DNA of 64,000 nucleotides, taken from contig DGAD01000027.1 of assembly GCA_002382805.1 (NCBI GenBank), positions 25,222-89,221 on the forward strand, given 5' to 3'. This DNA is from Clostridiales bacterium UBA4039. GTDB taxonomy: Bacteria > Bacillota > Clostridia > Lachnospirales > Vallitaleaceae. Shown here piece by piece: positions 17,286-26,839 of this stretch; positions within the stretch are counted from its first letter, which is position 1, and each line of letters starts with the position of its first letter. The notes under the pieces were generated by a model that was not told where the DNA came from, made no database searches, and saw only the letters and a program-made list of their open reading frames with translations. The translations under genes and the position numbers were made by a program.

Positions 17286-18017
17286 ATGAAAGTATTAATT
17301 GCAGATGATGACAAAAGCATGCGCTTTGTCCTTCGAAAAGCGTTGGAGAAACATGAGGATATCAATGTTGCATGTGAAGTAGATAGTGGAAGTAAAGCTG
17401 TGGTAGCCTTTGAGAATGAAAAATTCGATGCTGTTTTTTTAGATGTGGATATGCCGGAGCTTGATGGTATTGAAGCGGCAAAAATGATATTGGATATTCA
17501 GCCAAAGTGCATCATTGTTTTTGTCACTGCATATGAAAGGTATATGCAGGATGCGTTTGAACTATATGCGTTCGATTATATGGTCAAACCGTTTAAGTTA
17601 GAACGGTTGACACAAACGATTAATCGCATGCGCCATTTTATTAGTGAGATGGATGAAGTAAAGCAAGAAAAAGTTGAAGCCATTAACAATGATTTACTAC
17701 TCAAAGTCCATGATGGGATGGTCGTCATACGTCCGGAAGAGATTCTCATGATTGAACGTGAGAATAGATGCTCGGTTATTGTTACAGCAAAAGAACATTA
17801 TAGTATAAACAAATCCCTGGCTGAACTTGAATCTATTTTACCGGAAGATGAATTTTTACGCACGCATAAATCCTACATTGTACGTTTGGATAAAATAGAA
17901 AAATTAAATGTATATGGTCGATGGACTTATGTGGTTAAATTAAAAGGAACGAAGAAAGACGCCTTGTTGACCAAAGAAAAAGCAAAAATTCTTGAAACAA
18001 TTTTTAATCCACTATAA
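17286..18017 (+). CDS. LytTR-family response regulator
   Basis: 243 residues. The receiver domain has the acidic pair in LIADDDKSM, phosphoacceptor Asp in AVFLDVDMPELDG near residue 56, Thr/Ser in FVTAYERY and Lys in YMVKPFKLERL. The C-terminal ~100 residues are a LytTR DNA-binding domain (VHDGMVVIRPEEILMIE, FLRTHKSYIVRLDKI). LytTR regulators bind direct repeats upstream of envelope or quorum genes. The kinase at 14666 is the likely partner. A TTG at 17280 is an alternative start. Confidence 0.9.
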   Translation: MKVLIADDDKSMRFVLRKALEKHEDINVACEVDSGSKAVVAFENEKFDAVFLDVDMPELDGIEAAKMILDIQPKCIIVFVTAYERYMQDAFELYAFDYMVKPFKLERLTQTINRMRHFISEMDEVKQEKVEAINNDLLLKVHDGMVVIRPEEILMIERENRCSVIVTAKEHYSINKSLAELESILPEDEFLRTHKSYIVRLDKIEKLNVYGRWTYVVKLKGTKKDALLTKEKAKILETIFNPL

Positions 18018-18062
18018 GTTGAGTGCGTGACAAAGAGTTTGCTGTCAAAAAATAAAAATCAA

Positions 18063-18105
18063 AAAAGCAGATGCATGTACAGCTTTGGCTGCAGCATCTG
18101 CTTTT
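18063..18105. terminator. Bidirectional terminator between LytTR gene and dapB
   Basis: AAAAGCAGATGC pairs perfectly with GCATCTGCTTTT, with a short inner AGC..GCT helix. The A-run and T-run at the two ends make it functional in both directions for these convergent genes. Confidence 0.85.
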
Positions 18106-18135
18106 AATATGGCATCCCATAAAATAATATGAGAA

Positions 18136-18891
18136 TTATTCGATAACATCGCCCATGGAGTACATTCCTTTAGGCTGATGGGCAAGGTATTTGGCTGCGT
18201 TAACGGCACCAACGGCGAAGATTTCCTTGGATTGAGCAATATGGTTAATTTCAAAAACTTCATCTTTGCCGGCAAAGATGACTTGATGTTCACCAACAAT
18301 GGTCCCACCACGTAGAGCATGTATTCCGATTTCTTTTTTTGGACGCTTGATGCGTTCTTGACTACGATCATAGGTATAGCTATATTTTTCATCAAGAACT
18401 TCATTGATGGAATCAGCAATATAAAGCGCTGTGCCGCTTGGGGCATCCACCTTTTGATTATGATGCTTTTCAATAATTTCAATGTCAAAATTTGCACCTG
18501 TAAGCACCTGGGTAGCCTTCTTGACTAAGTTTGCCATTAGATTGATACCAAGGGACATATTGGCTGAAAAAAGAATAGGGATCTTTAATGCTGCTTGGTG
18601 GACAAAGGCAACCTGTTCTTCATTAAGGCCGGTAGTACAGACAACGACACCGATGTTTTTGTCAATGGCTGCAGTTAACATTGGGATGACAGCTGGAGCG
18701 ACGGAAAAGTCAATCACTACATCAGCATCAACATCGCAAGCCTCTAACGAGCTAAACACCGGATAGTCAAAATGCTTTGTAGTGTCTAAATCAATTCCTG
18801 CAACAAGTTGTGTACCCGGGTCATCAGCAACGAGTTTTGAAATGGTATGGCCCATCTGTCCGTTGCATCCATGCATAATAACTTTTATCAT
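18136..18891 (-). CDS. dapB: 4-hydroxy-tetrahydrodipicolinate reductase DapB
   Basis: 251 residues. The N-terminal dinucleotide-binding motif is VIMHGCNGQMGHTI. The C-terminal domain holds the signature EIIEKHHNQKVDAPSGTA, with the catalytic histidine pair and lysine. DapB reduces hydroxy-tetrahydrodipicolinate with NAD(P)H in the lysine and diaminopimelate pathway. Its start overlaps the dapA stop by four bases, so the two are translationally coupled and share the lysine riboswitch upstream of dapA. Confidence 0.97.
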   Translation of the reverse strand: MIKVIMHGCNGQMGHTISKLVADDPGTQLVAGIDLDTTKHFDYPVFSSLEACDVDADVVIDFSVAPAVIPMLTAAIDKNIGVVVCTTGLNEEQVAFVHQAALKIPILFSANMSLGINLMANLVKKATQVLTGANFDIEIIEKHHNQKVDAPSGTALYIADSINEVLDEKYSYTYDRSQERIKRPKKEIGIHALRGGTIVGEHQVIFAGKDEVFEINHIAQSKEIFAVGAVNAAKYLAHQPKGMYSMGDVIE

Positions 18892-19778
18892 TCTTGCACC
18901 TCAATTCCATAATCAAGGAGTGCTTGCTTTAATAAAGCTTTATTGCTTGGTGCCATTTCGTATAAGGGCAGTCGACATGGACCAACTTCCATTCCCATCA
19001 TATTCATAGCTTCTTTTACAGGGATAGGATTGGTTTCGGAAAAAAGGTTGGTAATAATAGAATGTAAGGATAACTGTGTGTGCAAGCTTTCTTCTAAGCG
19101 ACAATTAAGATAATGCTCTACAATATCATGTGTTTGCTTTGGAAGAATATTGGCGACCACAGAGACAACACCTTTACCACCTAGGCTAAGAAGGGGAAGG
19201 ATTTGATCGTCATTACCAGAGTATAAGTCTAGCTTGCCGTCAAGCTCGGCTACAACATTCATAACATGACCGATATCACCACTGGCCTCTTTTAGAGCCA
19301 CAATATTTTCAAATTGAGTCAGTTCTTTTAGGGTGCTTGCTTCAATATTCATTCCGGTGCGGCTAGGGACATTATATAACATAATCGGAATGTTTACGCT
19401 ATTGGCAATTGCCCCAAAGTGTGCGACAAGTCCGCGTTGAGTTGTTTTATTATAATAAGGTGTAACTTGTAATAAACCATCAGCACCTAAACGCTCGGCT
19501 TCTTTGGATAGATAAATCCCGTGTTGGGTATCGTTGCTTCCGGTTCCTGCAATAACAGGAACACGCTTATTGGTTACCTCAACAGCAGCGCGTATACATG
19601 CGAGATGTTCCTCATCATTCATTGTAGAAGCTTCACCGGTAGTTCCACAGATAATTATGGCATCAGTACCTTCGCTGATTTGCCAATCAATAAGTTTGTG
19701 AAGCTTGTCAAAGTTAACAGAATAATCTTCATTAAAGGGTGTAACGATAGCGACCCCTGAACCTGTAAATAAAGTCAT
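18888..19778 (-). CDS. dapA: 4-hydroxy-tetrahydrodipicolinate synthase DapA
   Basis: 296 residues from ATG 19778, which has AGGAGG in front; an upstream in-frame ATG at 19793 sits inside the terminator region and is unlikely. TIM-barrel motifs are clear: GTTGEASTMN (pyruvate-binding region), YYNKTTQRGL with the catalytic tyrosine, LYNVPSRTGMN, and VALKEASGDI with the Schiff-base lysine. DapA condenses pyruvate with aspartate semialdehyde, the first step committed to lysine and diaminopimelate. Regulation is by the lysine riboswitch directly upstream. Confidence 0.97.
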   Translation of the reverse strand: MTLFTGSGVAIVTPFNEDYSVNFDKLHKLIDWQISEGTDAIIICGTTGEASTMNDEEHLACIRAAVEVTNKRVPVIAGTGSNDTQHGIYLSKEAERLGADGLLQVTPYYNKTTQRGLVAHFGAIANSVNIPIMLYNVPSRTGMNIEASTLKELTQFENIVALKEASGDIGHVMNVVAELDGKLDLYSGNDDQILPLLSLGGKGVVSVVANILPKQTHDIVEHYLNCRLEESLHTQLSLHSIITNLFSETNPIPVKEAMNMMGMEVGPCRLPLYEMAPSNKALLKQALLDYGIEVQE

Positions 19779-19793
19779 AGTATCCTCCTTCAT

Positions 19794-19818
19794 AAAAAAA
19801 AGTCAGCATGTGCTGACT
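19794..19818 (-). terminator. Expression-platform terminator of the lysine riboswitch
   Basis: AGTCAGCA and TGCTGACT (19801-19818) form a perfect 8-bp stem with a two-base turn, followed on the minus strand by seven or more U residues. A neighbouring CGTTAC..GTAACG helix and its CCATAAT/ATTATTGG inner stem (about 19821-19851) could be part of the competing fold. Confidence 0.88.
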
Positions 19819-19858
19819 GTGCGTTACCATAATCGAATTATTGGTGTAACGATACACA

Positions 19859-20024
19859 GGTAGCACTCCATCTTGTACACAAGATGACAGTTAGTAAGCT
19901 TTTAACTTAAAAACCAGGATCTAAAGTCACAGGACTATATTCCTTCGGCATATTTACCTTTCAGAAAATATCAAAAATACCTGTGTATCTCCATTATCCT
20001 ACTGATTAAACATGCACCTCTACC
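19859..20024 (-). promoter_or_regulatory. Lysine riboswitch (L box)
   Basis: The minus strand shows the conserved lysine aptamer elements in order: GGTAGAGGTGCA, CAGTA, CTGAAAGG, GCCGAAGG, CTGTCA and TGGAGTGCTACC. The outer GGTAG (5') and CTACC (3') close P1. It precedes the terminator and dapA-dapB, so high lysine should stop transcription of the pathway. Confidence 0.94.
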
Positions 20025-20055
20025 AACAAATAGTTGATGTTCTTATATCAACAAT

Positions 20056-20084
20056 AGAATAACACTACTAGAAATAAAAGTCAA
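20056..20084 (-). promoter_or_regulatory. Promoter of the lysine riboswitch-dapAB transcript
   Basis: On the minus strand TTGACT (20079-20084) and TATTCT (20056-20061) with a 17-bp spacer, about 30 bp before the aptamer. Confidence 0.75.
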
Positions 20085-20119
20085 TTAGATCTTTTCTTTA
20101 ATAATTATAGCATATTTCT

Positions 20120-20148
20120 TTGAAATATCACTAGGTATATAGTAAAAT
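20120..20148 (+). promoter_or_regulatory. Promoter of the GGDEF gene
   Basis: TTGAAA (20120-20125) and TAAAAT (20143-20148), 17-bp spacer, 27 bp before the start codon. Confidence 0.7.
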
Positions 20149-20175
20149 GATAGAGAAGAATTGAGGTGATATTCG

Positions 20176-21396
20176 ATGAAGCTTAAGCGTATTATTGGTA
20201 TTATTATAATATTGATTATATGTCAACTATTATTAAGTTATTATATCTATGAATATACAATGTTTGAGCATCCGACAGGAAAATTTTTCCTCATCTTTGT
20301 GACGAATTGGATATTGATTATTTATGCGGTCGGATATATATTTAGAGACTATACCAATCTGTTTTTAACATTAAGACGATTTGATCGGAATTTGGATACA
20401 ACCACAATACTCTATGAGCTTCTTAAGGAACTTGCGGGAATTGAAAATAAAGAAGAGATTTATGATAAAATACTGGAAGCGGCGTTAAAATCCATACCCT
20501 CGGGAATGATGGGATCAATTTTATTAAAGCATGATGAATACTATGTATTTGAAACGTCCAAAGGGTTTAATCATGAATATCTTGAGCTGATTCAACTTCG
20601 ACCCGAAGAGACGGGGCTATATAAAGTGACAGATGGTAAGATGGATAAAACGGTAGTGATTAAAGACATACATCAACTCAATCAAGGATATATGGATAGC
20701 GTTCAGATTGAGTTATTAAAAAAAGCCGGAACGGATAAAGTGAATTCTTCTATTACAGCGCCAATCAAATTGCGCCAGCATGTCATTGGGATGATTAGCT
20801 TGGATTCAACAGATCATAATGCTTTTGATCGTAGTGATATTGAGATATTGGAACTGTTTGCCTTTGAAGTATCCAAATTTGTCCAAATGTATGAAACAAT
20901 GGAGTTAAATCTTGTTATGTCCCGTTATGATGAACTGACCAATATATGTAATCGTAGATATGGACGTGAACAGCTAAAACGTCTAATGAAAGCAAAGACC
21001 CCATTTGTCTTGGTGTCAATTGATTTAAATAACTTGAAAGCGGTTAATGATATGTATGGTCATGATGTCGGTGATGCATTGATTCAAAGTTTTGTAAAAA
21101 ACACAAAAATTTTTATTAGCAAGGATGATATTATCTCAAGATATGGTGGAGATGAATTCATTATCATTTTTCCAAGGCACACACCGCTAGAAGTACGGGT
21201 GATACTGGATGATTTGAAGCATTATTTAAAGAATCAATCGATTATGAACGAAGGTCCGCCTATCAGTGTTAGTTTTAGCTATGGCCTTGTCGAATATCCG
21301 AGTGAGACCATTAATTATGATGAGTTGTTAAAAATAGCGGATGATCGGATGTACAATAATAAACGAGAGAAAAAAGAGTATACTAACTTACACTAG
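20176..21396 (+). CDS. Membrane GAF-GGDEF diguanylate cyclase
   Basis: 406 residues. Two N-terminal membrane helices (about 5-25 and 35-57), a GAF domain at ~90-240 (SSITAPIKLRQHVIGMISLD) and a GGDEF domain at ~250-400 with LVSIDLNNLKAVNDMYGHDVGD-type core and an intact RYGGDEF active site. It should make cyclic di-GMP from two GTP. The inhibitory I-site position reads SKDD instead of RxxD, so feedback inhibition by product is probably absent. It pairs in function with HD-GYP degraders such as the one at the left edge. Confidence 0.92.
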   Translation: MKLKRIIGIIIILIICQLLLSYYIYEYTMFEHPTGKFFLIFVTNWILIIYAVGYIFRDYTNLFLTLRRFDRNLDTTTILYELLKELAGIENKEEIYDKILEAALKSIPSGMMGSILLKHDEYYVFETSKGFNHEYLELIQLRPEETGLYKVTDGKMDKTVVIKDIHQLNQGYMDSVQIELLKKAGTDKVNSSITAPIKLRQHVIGMISLDSTDHNAFDRSDIEILELFAFEVSKFVQMYETMELNLVMSRYDELTNICNRRYGREQLKRLMKAKTPFVLVSIDLNNLKAVNDMYGHDVGDALIQSFVKNTKIFISKDDIISRYGGDEFIIIFPRHTPLEVRVILDDLKHYLKNQSIMNEGPPISVSFSYGLVEYPSETINYDELLKIADDRMYNNKREKKEYTNLH

Positions 21397-21421
21397 ATAC
21401 TTTTGACTATGAGGAGAAGAC

Positions 21422-21931
21422 ATGTTTGGTGACATAATATATGTGGAGCGTAAGCCGTTATTGTGGAAGTCTGTTGAAAAACGTGCAAATCCAAATTCGA
21501 AAAGAATCGATTATATCATTTTTCGTACAGCAAAGTATCGTCATTATGGGATTGATATTGGATATGGACAAGTGGTCCATTTTCAAGGCGATAGTTTTTG
21601 GAGCCGACATGAATGTCGGGTGATTGAAAGTTCAATGGAAGAATTTTTAAAAGATGGAACGCTAGGGCATGTGGCAAATTTAGAATATTCTTTTTCAAGA
21701 GATGAAGTTGTGCGAAGAGCGTTAAATCATGTGGGTTCAGGTTTTGGCGGATACAGTATTAAGGATAATAATTGTGAACATTTTGCAAGATGGTGTGCAA
21801 CGGGAGTTCGTAGTGCAAGACAGTCCATTTTATATAATTATTTTCCTGCATCAGAGATTATCTTTTTGCGAACGCTTGCTGTGGGTAGCTATATGGGACG
21901 TGTACTTTTAAAAAATTTTTTTAATGAATAG
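21422..21931 (+). CDS. LRAT-domain protein (NlpC/P60-like papain fold)
   Basis: 169 residues. HYGIDIG (about residue 40) gives the conserved His, and NCEHFARWCATG (about 117) gives the catalytic Cys of the lecithin:retinol acyltransferase type. This is a permuted NlpC/P60 fold. The C-terminal ~25 residues are moderately hydrophobic and may associate with membrane. Family members are thiol acyltransferases, phospholipases or peptidases. Which of these applies here cannot be told. It follows the GGDEF gene by 25 bp and precedes a strong terminator, so it may share that transcript. Confidence 0.8.
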   Translation: MFGDIIYVERKPLLWKSVEKRANPNSKRIDYIIFRTAKYRHYGIDIGYGQVVHFQGDSFWSRHECRVIESSMEEFLKDGTLGHVANLEYSFSRDEVVRRALNHVGSGFGGYSIKDNNCEHFARWCATGVRSARQSILYNYFPASEIIFLRTLAVGSYMGRVLLKNFFNE

Positions 21932-21940
21932 GCATAATCT

Positions 21941-21995
21941 AAAACAGGTACAGTAAGGAGTTTGATTTGAATTCTCCTGACGGTACCTGTTTTTT
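21941..21995. terminator. Terminator between LRAT gene and metH
   Basis: AAAACAGGTAC pairs with GTACCTGTTTT, with an inner AAGGAG/CTCCT helix. A run of six T follows on the plus strand and an A-run faces metH, so it can serve both convergent genes. Confidence 0.85.
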
Positions 21996-22031
21996 ATATA
22001 AGGGTCTATAGTTTTTTATGATGGGCTTAGT

Positions 22032-25000
22032 TTATGCTTTTTCATAGCGAATACGTGTACGAATCTGTTTTTCAGCTTCTTCCACAGAGATGCCTTTTCT
22101 TTGTGCATAACTTGTTACTTGATCCTTGCCGATGTGGAGAAGATCATAATATCTGGAGCGTGGGTGAGCAAAGTAGAGACCGCTAACACTTGCTCCAGGA
22201 ACCATCATATAGCTTTCGGTTAATGTCACTTGGCTATTTTTATCTGCATGAAGCCACTCAAAAAGTGTCAGCTTTTCAGAATGATCGATAAGGGAAGGAT
22301 AGCCAAAGGCTGGTCGTATTCCTTGATATTTGGCCTGTAGGAGATCTTCTTTGCTTAAAACTTCATCTGCAGCATATCCCCAATAATGCTTTCGAACGTC
22401 TTCGTGAAGCTTCTCGGCAAAGGCTTCAGCTAGGCGGTCTGCAAGAACACGAACAAGTAAGCTGTTATAATCATCGTGGTGCTCATGATAAGTCTGAACT
22501 AGTTTTTCGACACCAATACCTGCGGTGACGATAAAGCCACCGATGTAATCGGTTATACCGGCAGATGAGGGAGCGATAAAGTCCGAGAGGCAAAGGTGTG
22601 CAGAATTCTCCTTTTGCTGACGATAATTATGTAAACAATAATCACCATCGGGTGTGTTGATGATGATATCATCACCTTTAGCATAGGCGGGATGAATACC
22701 TAGAACACCCTCAGCAGTTAAACTTTGGTCGATTGTTAATTGATCAAGGAGTTTTAGTGCATCATCATATAATTTTTTAGCCTCTTTTCCGATAGTTGGA
22801 TCTTCGAGGATATCCGGAAAGCGCTTTTTCATTTCCCAGGCGGTAAAGAAAAATGTCCAATCAATATATGGGATTAGTTCCGGTATTGTAGCTTGTATTT
22901 TTTTGATTCCGATAAAATTAGGTTTATGTATAGTTGAGTCATCAAAGCAAAGCGCTTCTTTTAATGCTATGGCTTCATTGTAATCGAGTAATTTGGATAC
23001 ATGTTTTTTAGATACTTGGCTGACACGGTCATACTCTTCATACATGGAATCTACAAAAGCTTTATGATGCTGCTGGTCCTGAAGTTTTTTAGCTGCTTCT
23101 ACACCTTTGGTGGCATCTTGAGAATATACAACAGGGTGGCTATAATTGGGCGCAATTTTAAGAGCTGTATGTAGCATAGATGTCGTTGCACCACCAATTA
23201 GTAGGGGAATGGAAAAATTATTTTCTTCCATCATTTTTGCCATTGTTGCCATCTCATCAAGTGATGGGGTGATGAGTCCACTTAATCCAATCATGTCCAC
23301 ATTTTCTTTTATGGCTGTCTCGATGATTTGTTCAGGTGGAACCATAATGCCAAGGTCAATGACTTCAAAGTTATTGCATTCAAGTACGACGCTAACAATA
23401 TTTTTTCCGATATCATGGACATCGCCTTTGACGGTTGCCATAAGTACTTTTCCGGCACTGGTTGACGCACCTTTTACATTTTCTTCTTTAATAAACGGGA
23501 GTAAATAGGCGACAGCTTTTTTCATGACACGAGCGCTTTTAACGACCTGGGGAAGGAACATTTTCCCGCTGCCAAATAAGTCGCCGACAATACTCATGCC
23601 ATCCATCAAAGGTCCTTCGATGATGGAGATAGCATTGGGAAGTTCTTGCCTTGCCTGAGCCAAATCCTCATCAATATAGGTGGTAATTCCTTTGATCAAG
23701 GCAGTGCTTAAGCGTTCGGTTACGGGTAGGGTTCGCCATGTGTCAACAGCTTTTTCCTTAGTTTCAGACCCTTGTGTCGTAAGGGTGGCAGCATAATCTA
23801 GTAAAGCGTCGGTAGCATCTTTTTGGCGATCAAAAAGAACATCTTCGACTTTACTTAAAAGTTGTGGATCAATATCATCATAGATTTGGATCATTCCCGG
23901 ATTGAGAATGGCCATATCCAGACCCGCTTGAATGGCGTGGAATAAAAAGGCAGAGTGCATAGCTTCACGAATGACGTTATTACCTCTAAATGAAAAAGAG
24001 AGATTGCTTAGTCCACCGCTGGTTTTGGCGTAGGGTAGATTTTTTTTGATCCATCTTACGGCATCAATAAATTCAATGGCATAACGATTGTGTTCAGTAA
24101 TTCCTGTAGCAATGGCCAAGATATTGACGTCAAAGATAATGTCTGCCGGGTTAAAGCCTAGACGATTAACGAGAAGGTCATAAGCGCGCTTAGCAATCTG
24201 AGTCTTACGTTCAAAGGTATCGGCTTGCCCGTGTTCATCAAAAGCCATAACAACAACAGCAGCTCCAAATGCTTGAATGATACCGGCTTGATATAAAAAT
24301 TCGTCTTCGCCATTTTTTAAGCTGATAGAGTTGACAATGGGTTTACCTTGAATGGATTTGAGTCCTTCTTCGATGATTTCCCATTTTGATGAATCAATCA
24401 TAACAGGGACACGGCTGATATCAGGTTCAGATGCAATAAGTTTGAGAAAGGTTGCCATCTCTTTTTTACCATCGAGTAGTCCATCATCAAAGTTGACGTC
24501 GATAATTTGGGCGCCGTTTTCTACTTGATGTCTGGCGATGTCTAAAGCTTCTTCATATTTTTGTTCGCGGATTAAGCGGGCAAATTTTCTTGAGCCGGCG
24601 ACATTGGTACGCTCACCAATATTAATAAAGTTGAATTGTGCATCGATAGTTAGTTCTTCTAATCCGGCGATGCGGGTTTTAATGGACGGTTTTTTAGGAA
24701 CTCGGGGGGCATAGTTTTTGAGTAAATCAGCAATAGCCTTAATGTGCGATGGCGTGGTTCCGCAACATCCTCCAACGATGTTTAACGCATCGGCTTTAGC
24801 TAATTGATGTATAAACTCAGCTGTTTGTTCAGGCAATTCATCATAGGCCCCTAATTGATTTGGAAGTCCGGCGTTGGGGTGGATGCTGACGTAGAGTGGT
24901 GTGATTTTTGCCAGTTCTTTGACATATGGAATTAAGTCTTTTGCCCCAAAGGCACAGTTTAAACCGATGCTAATAACATTTTTGTTTTGCATTGAAGCGT

Positions 25001-25682
25001 GAAAAGCGGATAAGGTTTGACCGGAGAGGGTACGTCCGCTTTTATCAGTTAGGGTTCCGGAGAGCATAATGGGAAGTTCAATATCTCGTGCATGAAAGAC
25101 TTCATCACAGGCCATGAGTGCAGCGCGGGCATTGTGGGTGTCAAAAATCGTCTCGATAAGTAAGAGGTCTACGCCACCATCAACTAAGCCTTCGATTTGA
25201 GTGATGTAAGATTGTTTGACATCATCAAAATGAACACTTCGATAGCTAGGATCTTCAACTTTTGGGGACATGGATAAGGATTTATTCATCGGACCGATGC
25301 TTCCCGCGACAAAACAGGTTCTAGAGTTGGTTTTATAATAGGCGGTGAGGGTATCTTTTGCTAGTTTTGCAGCTTCATAATTAAGCTCATAGGCGAGTGC
25401 TTCAGTATCATAATCGCTCTGAGAGATTGAAGTTGAATTAAAGGTATTGGTCTCAATAATATCGGCGCCAGCGTTAAGGTAGCTTAGGTGGATGTCTCTT
25501 ATAATATCGGGGCGCGTTAAGACAAGAATATCATTGTTCCCTTTTAGATTGACAGGGTGATCTATAAAACGCGCTCCGCGATAGTCGGCTTCATCAAGTT
25601 TATAGTTTTGAATTTCCGTGCCCATAGCGCCATCTAATATAAGAATACGCTGACGGAGTGTGTTTAGAAAAGTTGTCATCAT
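22032..25682 (-). CDS. metH: Cobalamin-dependent methionine synthase MetH
   Basis: 1216 residues from ATG 25682, which follows AAAGGAGG; upstream in-frame codons lack a ribosome site. Four modules are seen in order. The homocysteine domain has [11 protein letters not shown] and zinc cysteines in GLNCAFG and VGGCCGT. The pterin domain has [14 protein letters not shown]. The B12 domain has the lower-ligand motif DVHDIGKN. The activation domain has [10 protein letters not shown] and SGLYFAHP near the C-terminus. It transfers methyl from methyl-tetrahydrofolate to homocysteine. No S-box or cobalamin riboswitch is seen in the short gap upstream. It diverges from a MetF-like gene. Confidence 0.97.
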   Translation of the reverse strand: MMTTFLNTLRQRILILDGAMGTEIQNYKLDEADYRGARFIDHPVNLKGNNDILVLTRPDIIRDIHLSYLNAGADIIETNTFNSTSISQSDYDTEALAYELNYEAAKLAKDTLTAYYKTNSRTCFVAGSIGPMNKSLSMSPKVEDPSYRSVHFDDVKQSYITQIEGLVDGGVDLLLIETIFDTHNARAALMACDEVFHARDIELPIMLSGTLTDKSGRTLSGQTLSAFHASMQNKNVISIGLNCAFGAKDLIPYVKELAKITPLYVSIHPNAGLPNQLGAYDELPEQTAEFIHQLAKADALNIVGGCCGTTPSHIKAIADLLKNYAPRVPKKPSIKTRIAGLEELTIDAQFNFINIGERTNVAGSRKFARLIREQKYEEALDIARHQVENGAQIIDVNFDDGLLDGKKEMATFLKLIASEPDISRVPVMIDSSKWEIIEEGLKSIQGKPIVNSISLKNGEDEFLYQAGIIQAFGAAVVVMAFDEHGQADTFERKTQIAKRAYDLLVNRLGFNPADIIFDVNILAIATGITEHNRYAIEFIDAVRWIKKNLPYAKTSGGLSNLSFSFRGNNVIREAMHSAFLFHAIQAGLDMAILNPGMIQIYDDIDPQLLSKVEDVLFDRQKDATDALLDYAATLTTQGSETKEKAVDTWRTLPVTERLSTALIKGITTYIDEDLAQARQELPNAISIIEGPLMDGMSIVGDLFGSGKMFLPQVVKSARVMKKAVAYLLPFIKEENVKGASTSAGKVLMATVKGDVHDIGKNIVSVVLECNNFEVIDLGIMVPPEQIIETAIKENVDMIGLSGLITPSLDEMATMAKMMEENNFSIPLLIGGATTSMLHTALKIAPNYSHPVVYSQDATKGVEAAKKLQDQQHHKAFVDSMYEEYDRVSQVSKKHVSKLLDYNEAIALKEALCFDDSTIHKPNFIGIKKIQATIPELIPYIDWTFFFTAWEMKKRFPDILEDPTIGKEAKKLYDDALKLLDQLTIDQSLTAEGVLGIHPAYAKGDDIIINTPDGDYCLHNYRQQKENSAHLCLSDFIAPSSAGITDYIGGFIVTAGIGVEKLVQTYHEHHDDYNSLLVRVLADRLAEAFAEKLHEDVRKHYWGYAADEVLSKEDLLQAKYQGIRPAFGYPSLIDHSEKLTLFEWLHADKNSQVTLTESYMMVPGASVSGLYFAHPRSRYYDLLHIGKDQVTSYAQRKGISVEEAEKQIRTRIRYEKA

Positions 25683-25794
25683 ATCTGCCTCCTTTGATTG
25701 TATTATATAATAAAGCATATCCACAAGAATAGCAATATTTATCCGATAAAAAGGATTCGTGTTGGCAAGGGAGAGAACAAATGACAAAAATAGC

Positions 25795-25824
25795 TTGATG
25801 TTGATGGAGGTTATCATTTATACT
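25795..25824 (+). promoter_or_regulatory. Possible promoter of the MetF-like gene
   Basis: TTGATG (25795-25800) and TATACT (25819-25824) with an 18-bp spacer, 49 bp before the start. On the opposite strand, TTGCTA and TATTAT with a 17-bp spacer lie upstream of metH (about 25704-25732). Confidence 0.5.
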
Positions 25825-25873
25825 AAGAACAGATGTTTAGACGATAAAGTAGTTTAATTAGGAAGGGAAAGCG

Positions 25874-26791
25874 ATGAAAGACAAAATAAGCAATAAGGAA
25901 TTTGGAATGTTAACCTATGGAATTACGCCGCCTAAAGCACATCATTCTCACGAAAAAATTCAAGAGATTGCCGCGCGTCAAATCAAGCGGATAGAACAGC
26001 TGAATGTGGATGCGCTAGTTATCTATGATATACAAGATGAAAGTGATAGAACGGATGAGAAGCGAATCTTTGACTTTATCGAAACGGTTGACCCATCAAT
26101 ATATGCCAATGAGTATCTCAAAGTGCTTAAAATGCCAAAAATTGTCTATCGCTGTGTTGGGAACTATGACAAAAAAGATTTTGTCCGATGGCTCAATTCA
26201 GGAGAAGATCAATATAGTGTATTTGTAGGGACGGCTTCCAAAAGTCAAGCGATTACTATATCTCTTGGAGAAGCCTATGAAGAAGCTCAACAAACAGAAA
26301 AGTCTCCACTACTAGGAGGTGTAGTCATACCGGAACGTCATTTTGAACGACGTGATGAACCCAAGCGCTTGGCAAGAAAAGTAGAACAAGGGTGTGAGTA
26401 TTTTATCTCACAATGTGTATATGATGCATCTATAAGCAAAGCGTTTTTGCGTGATTACAAAAAGTATTTTGAGGAAAATAATTTAGATATTAAACCGATT
26501 ATCTTTACACTGACGCCATGCGGCTCGCCAAAGACACTGCAGTTTATAAAGTGGTTAGGGATTCGAGTGCCAAAGTGGGTTGAAGATGACTTGCTTGGGG
26601 CCAAAGATATGCTTGAGCAATCCTTAAACCTTATTGAAGCTTTTTTTGCAGAATTATCAGTATATGCAAAAGAGCTAGGAATACCAGTGGGATGTAATGT
26701 AGAAAGTGTATCCATTCGTAAAGTGGAGATTGAAGCATCAATAAAATTGGCAAAAGATATTCGTGAATATATTAATCGAAAAAAAATGTAG
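25874..26791 (+). CDS. Methylenetetrahydrofolate reductase-like protein
   Basis: 305 residues behind GGAAGGG. GGVVIPERHF near residue 155 and LARKVEQGCEYFISQ shortly after match the folate- and FAD-site region of MetF proteins, and IIFTLTPCGS resembles a later MetF strand. The overall sequence is diverged from typical MetF. It may be the reductase that supplies methyl-tetrahydrofolate to the divergently placed metH, or a relative with another folate-linked role. Position next to metH supports the first reading. No signal sequence, so cytoplasmic. Confidence 0.62.
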   Translation: MKDKISNKEFGMLTYGITPPKAHHSHEKIQEIAARQIKRIEQLNVDALVIYDIQDESDRTDEKRIFDFIETVDPSIYANEYLKVLKMPKIVYRCVGNYDKKDFVRWLNSGEDQYSVFVGTASKSQAITISLGEAYEEAQQTEKSPLLGGVVIPERHFERRDEPKRLARKVEQGCEYFISQCVYDASISKAFLRDYKKYFEENNLDIKPIIFTLTPCGSPKTLQFIKWLGIRVPKWVEDDLLGAKDMLEQSLNLIEAFFAELSVYAKELGIPVGCNVESVSIRKVEIEASIKLAKDIREYINRKKM

Positions 26792-26821
26792 TGCGCTTTT
26801 AAAAGCGCACTACATTTTTTT
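26786..26821. terminator. Bidirectional palindromic terminator
   Basis: A 30-bp perfect palindrome centred on CGCTTTT/AAAAGCG (26786-26815) with an A-run before and seven T from 26815. It overlaps the stop codon of the MetF-like gene and also ends htpG transcription from the other side. Confidence 0.93.
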
Positions 26822-26839
26822 AAAAAGTATTATAACAAC

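Noticed and set aside
19859-20024. T-box leader instead of lysine riboswitch
   Set aside because: No T-box AGGGTGGNACCGCG-type sequence; all lysine aptamer elements are present in order.
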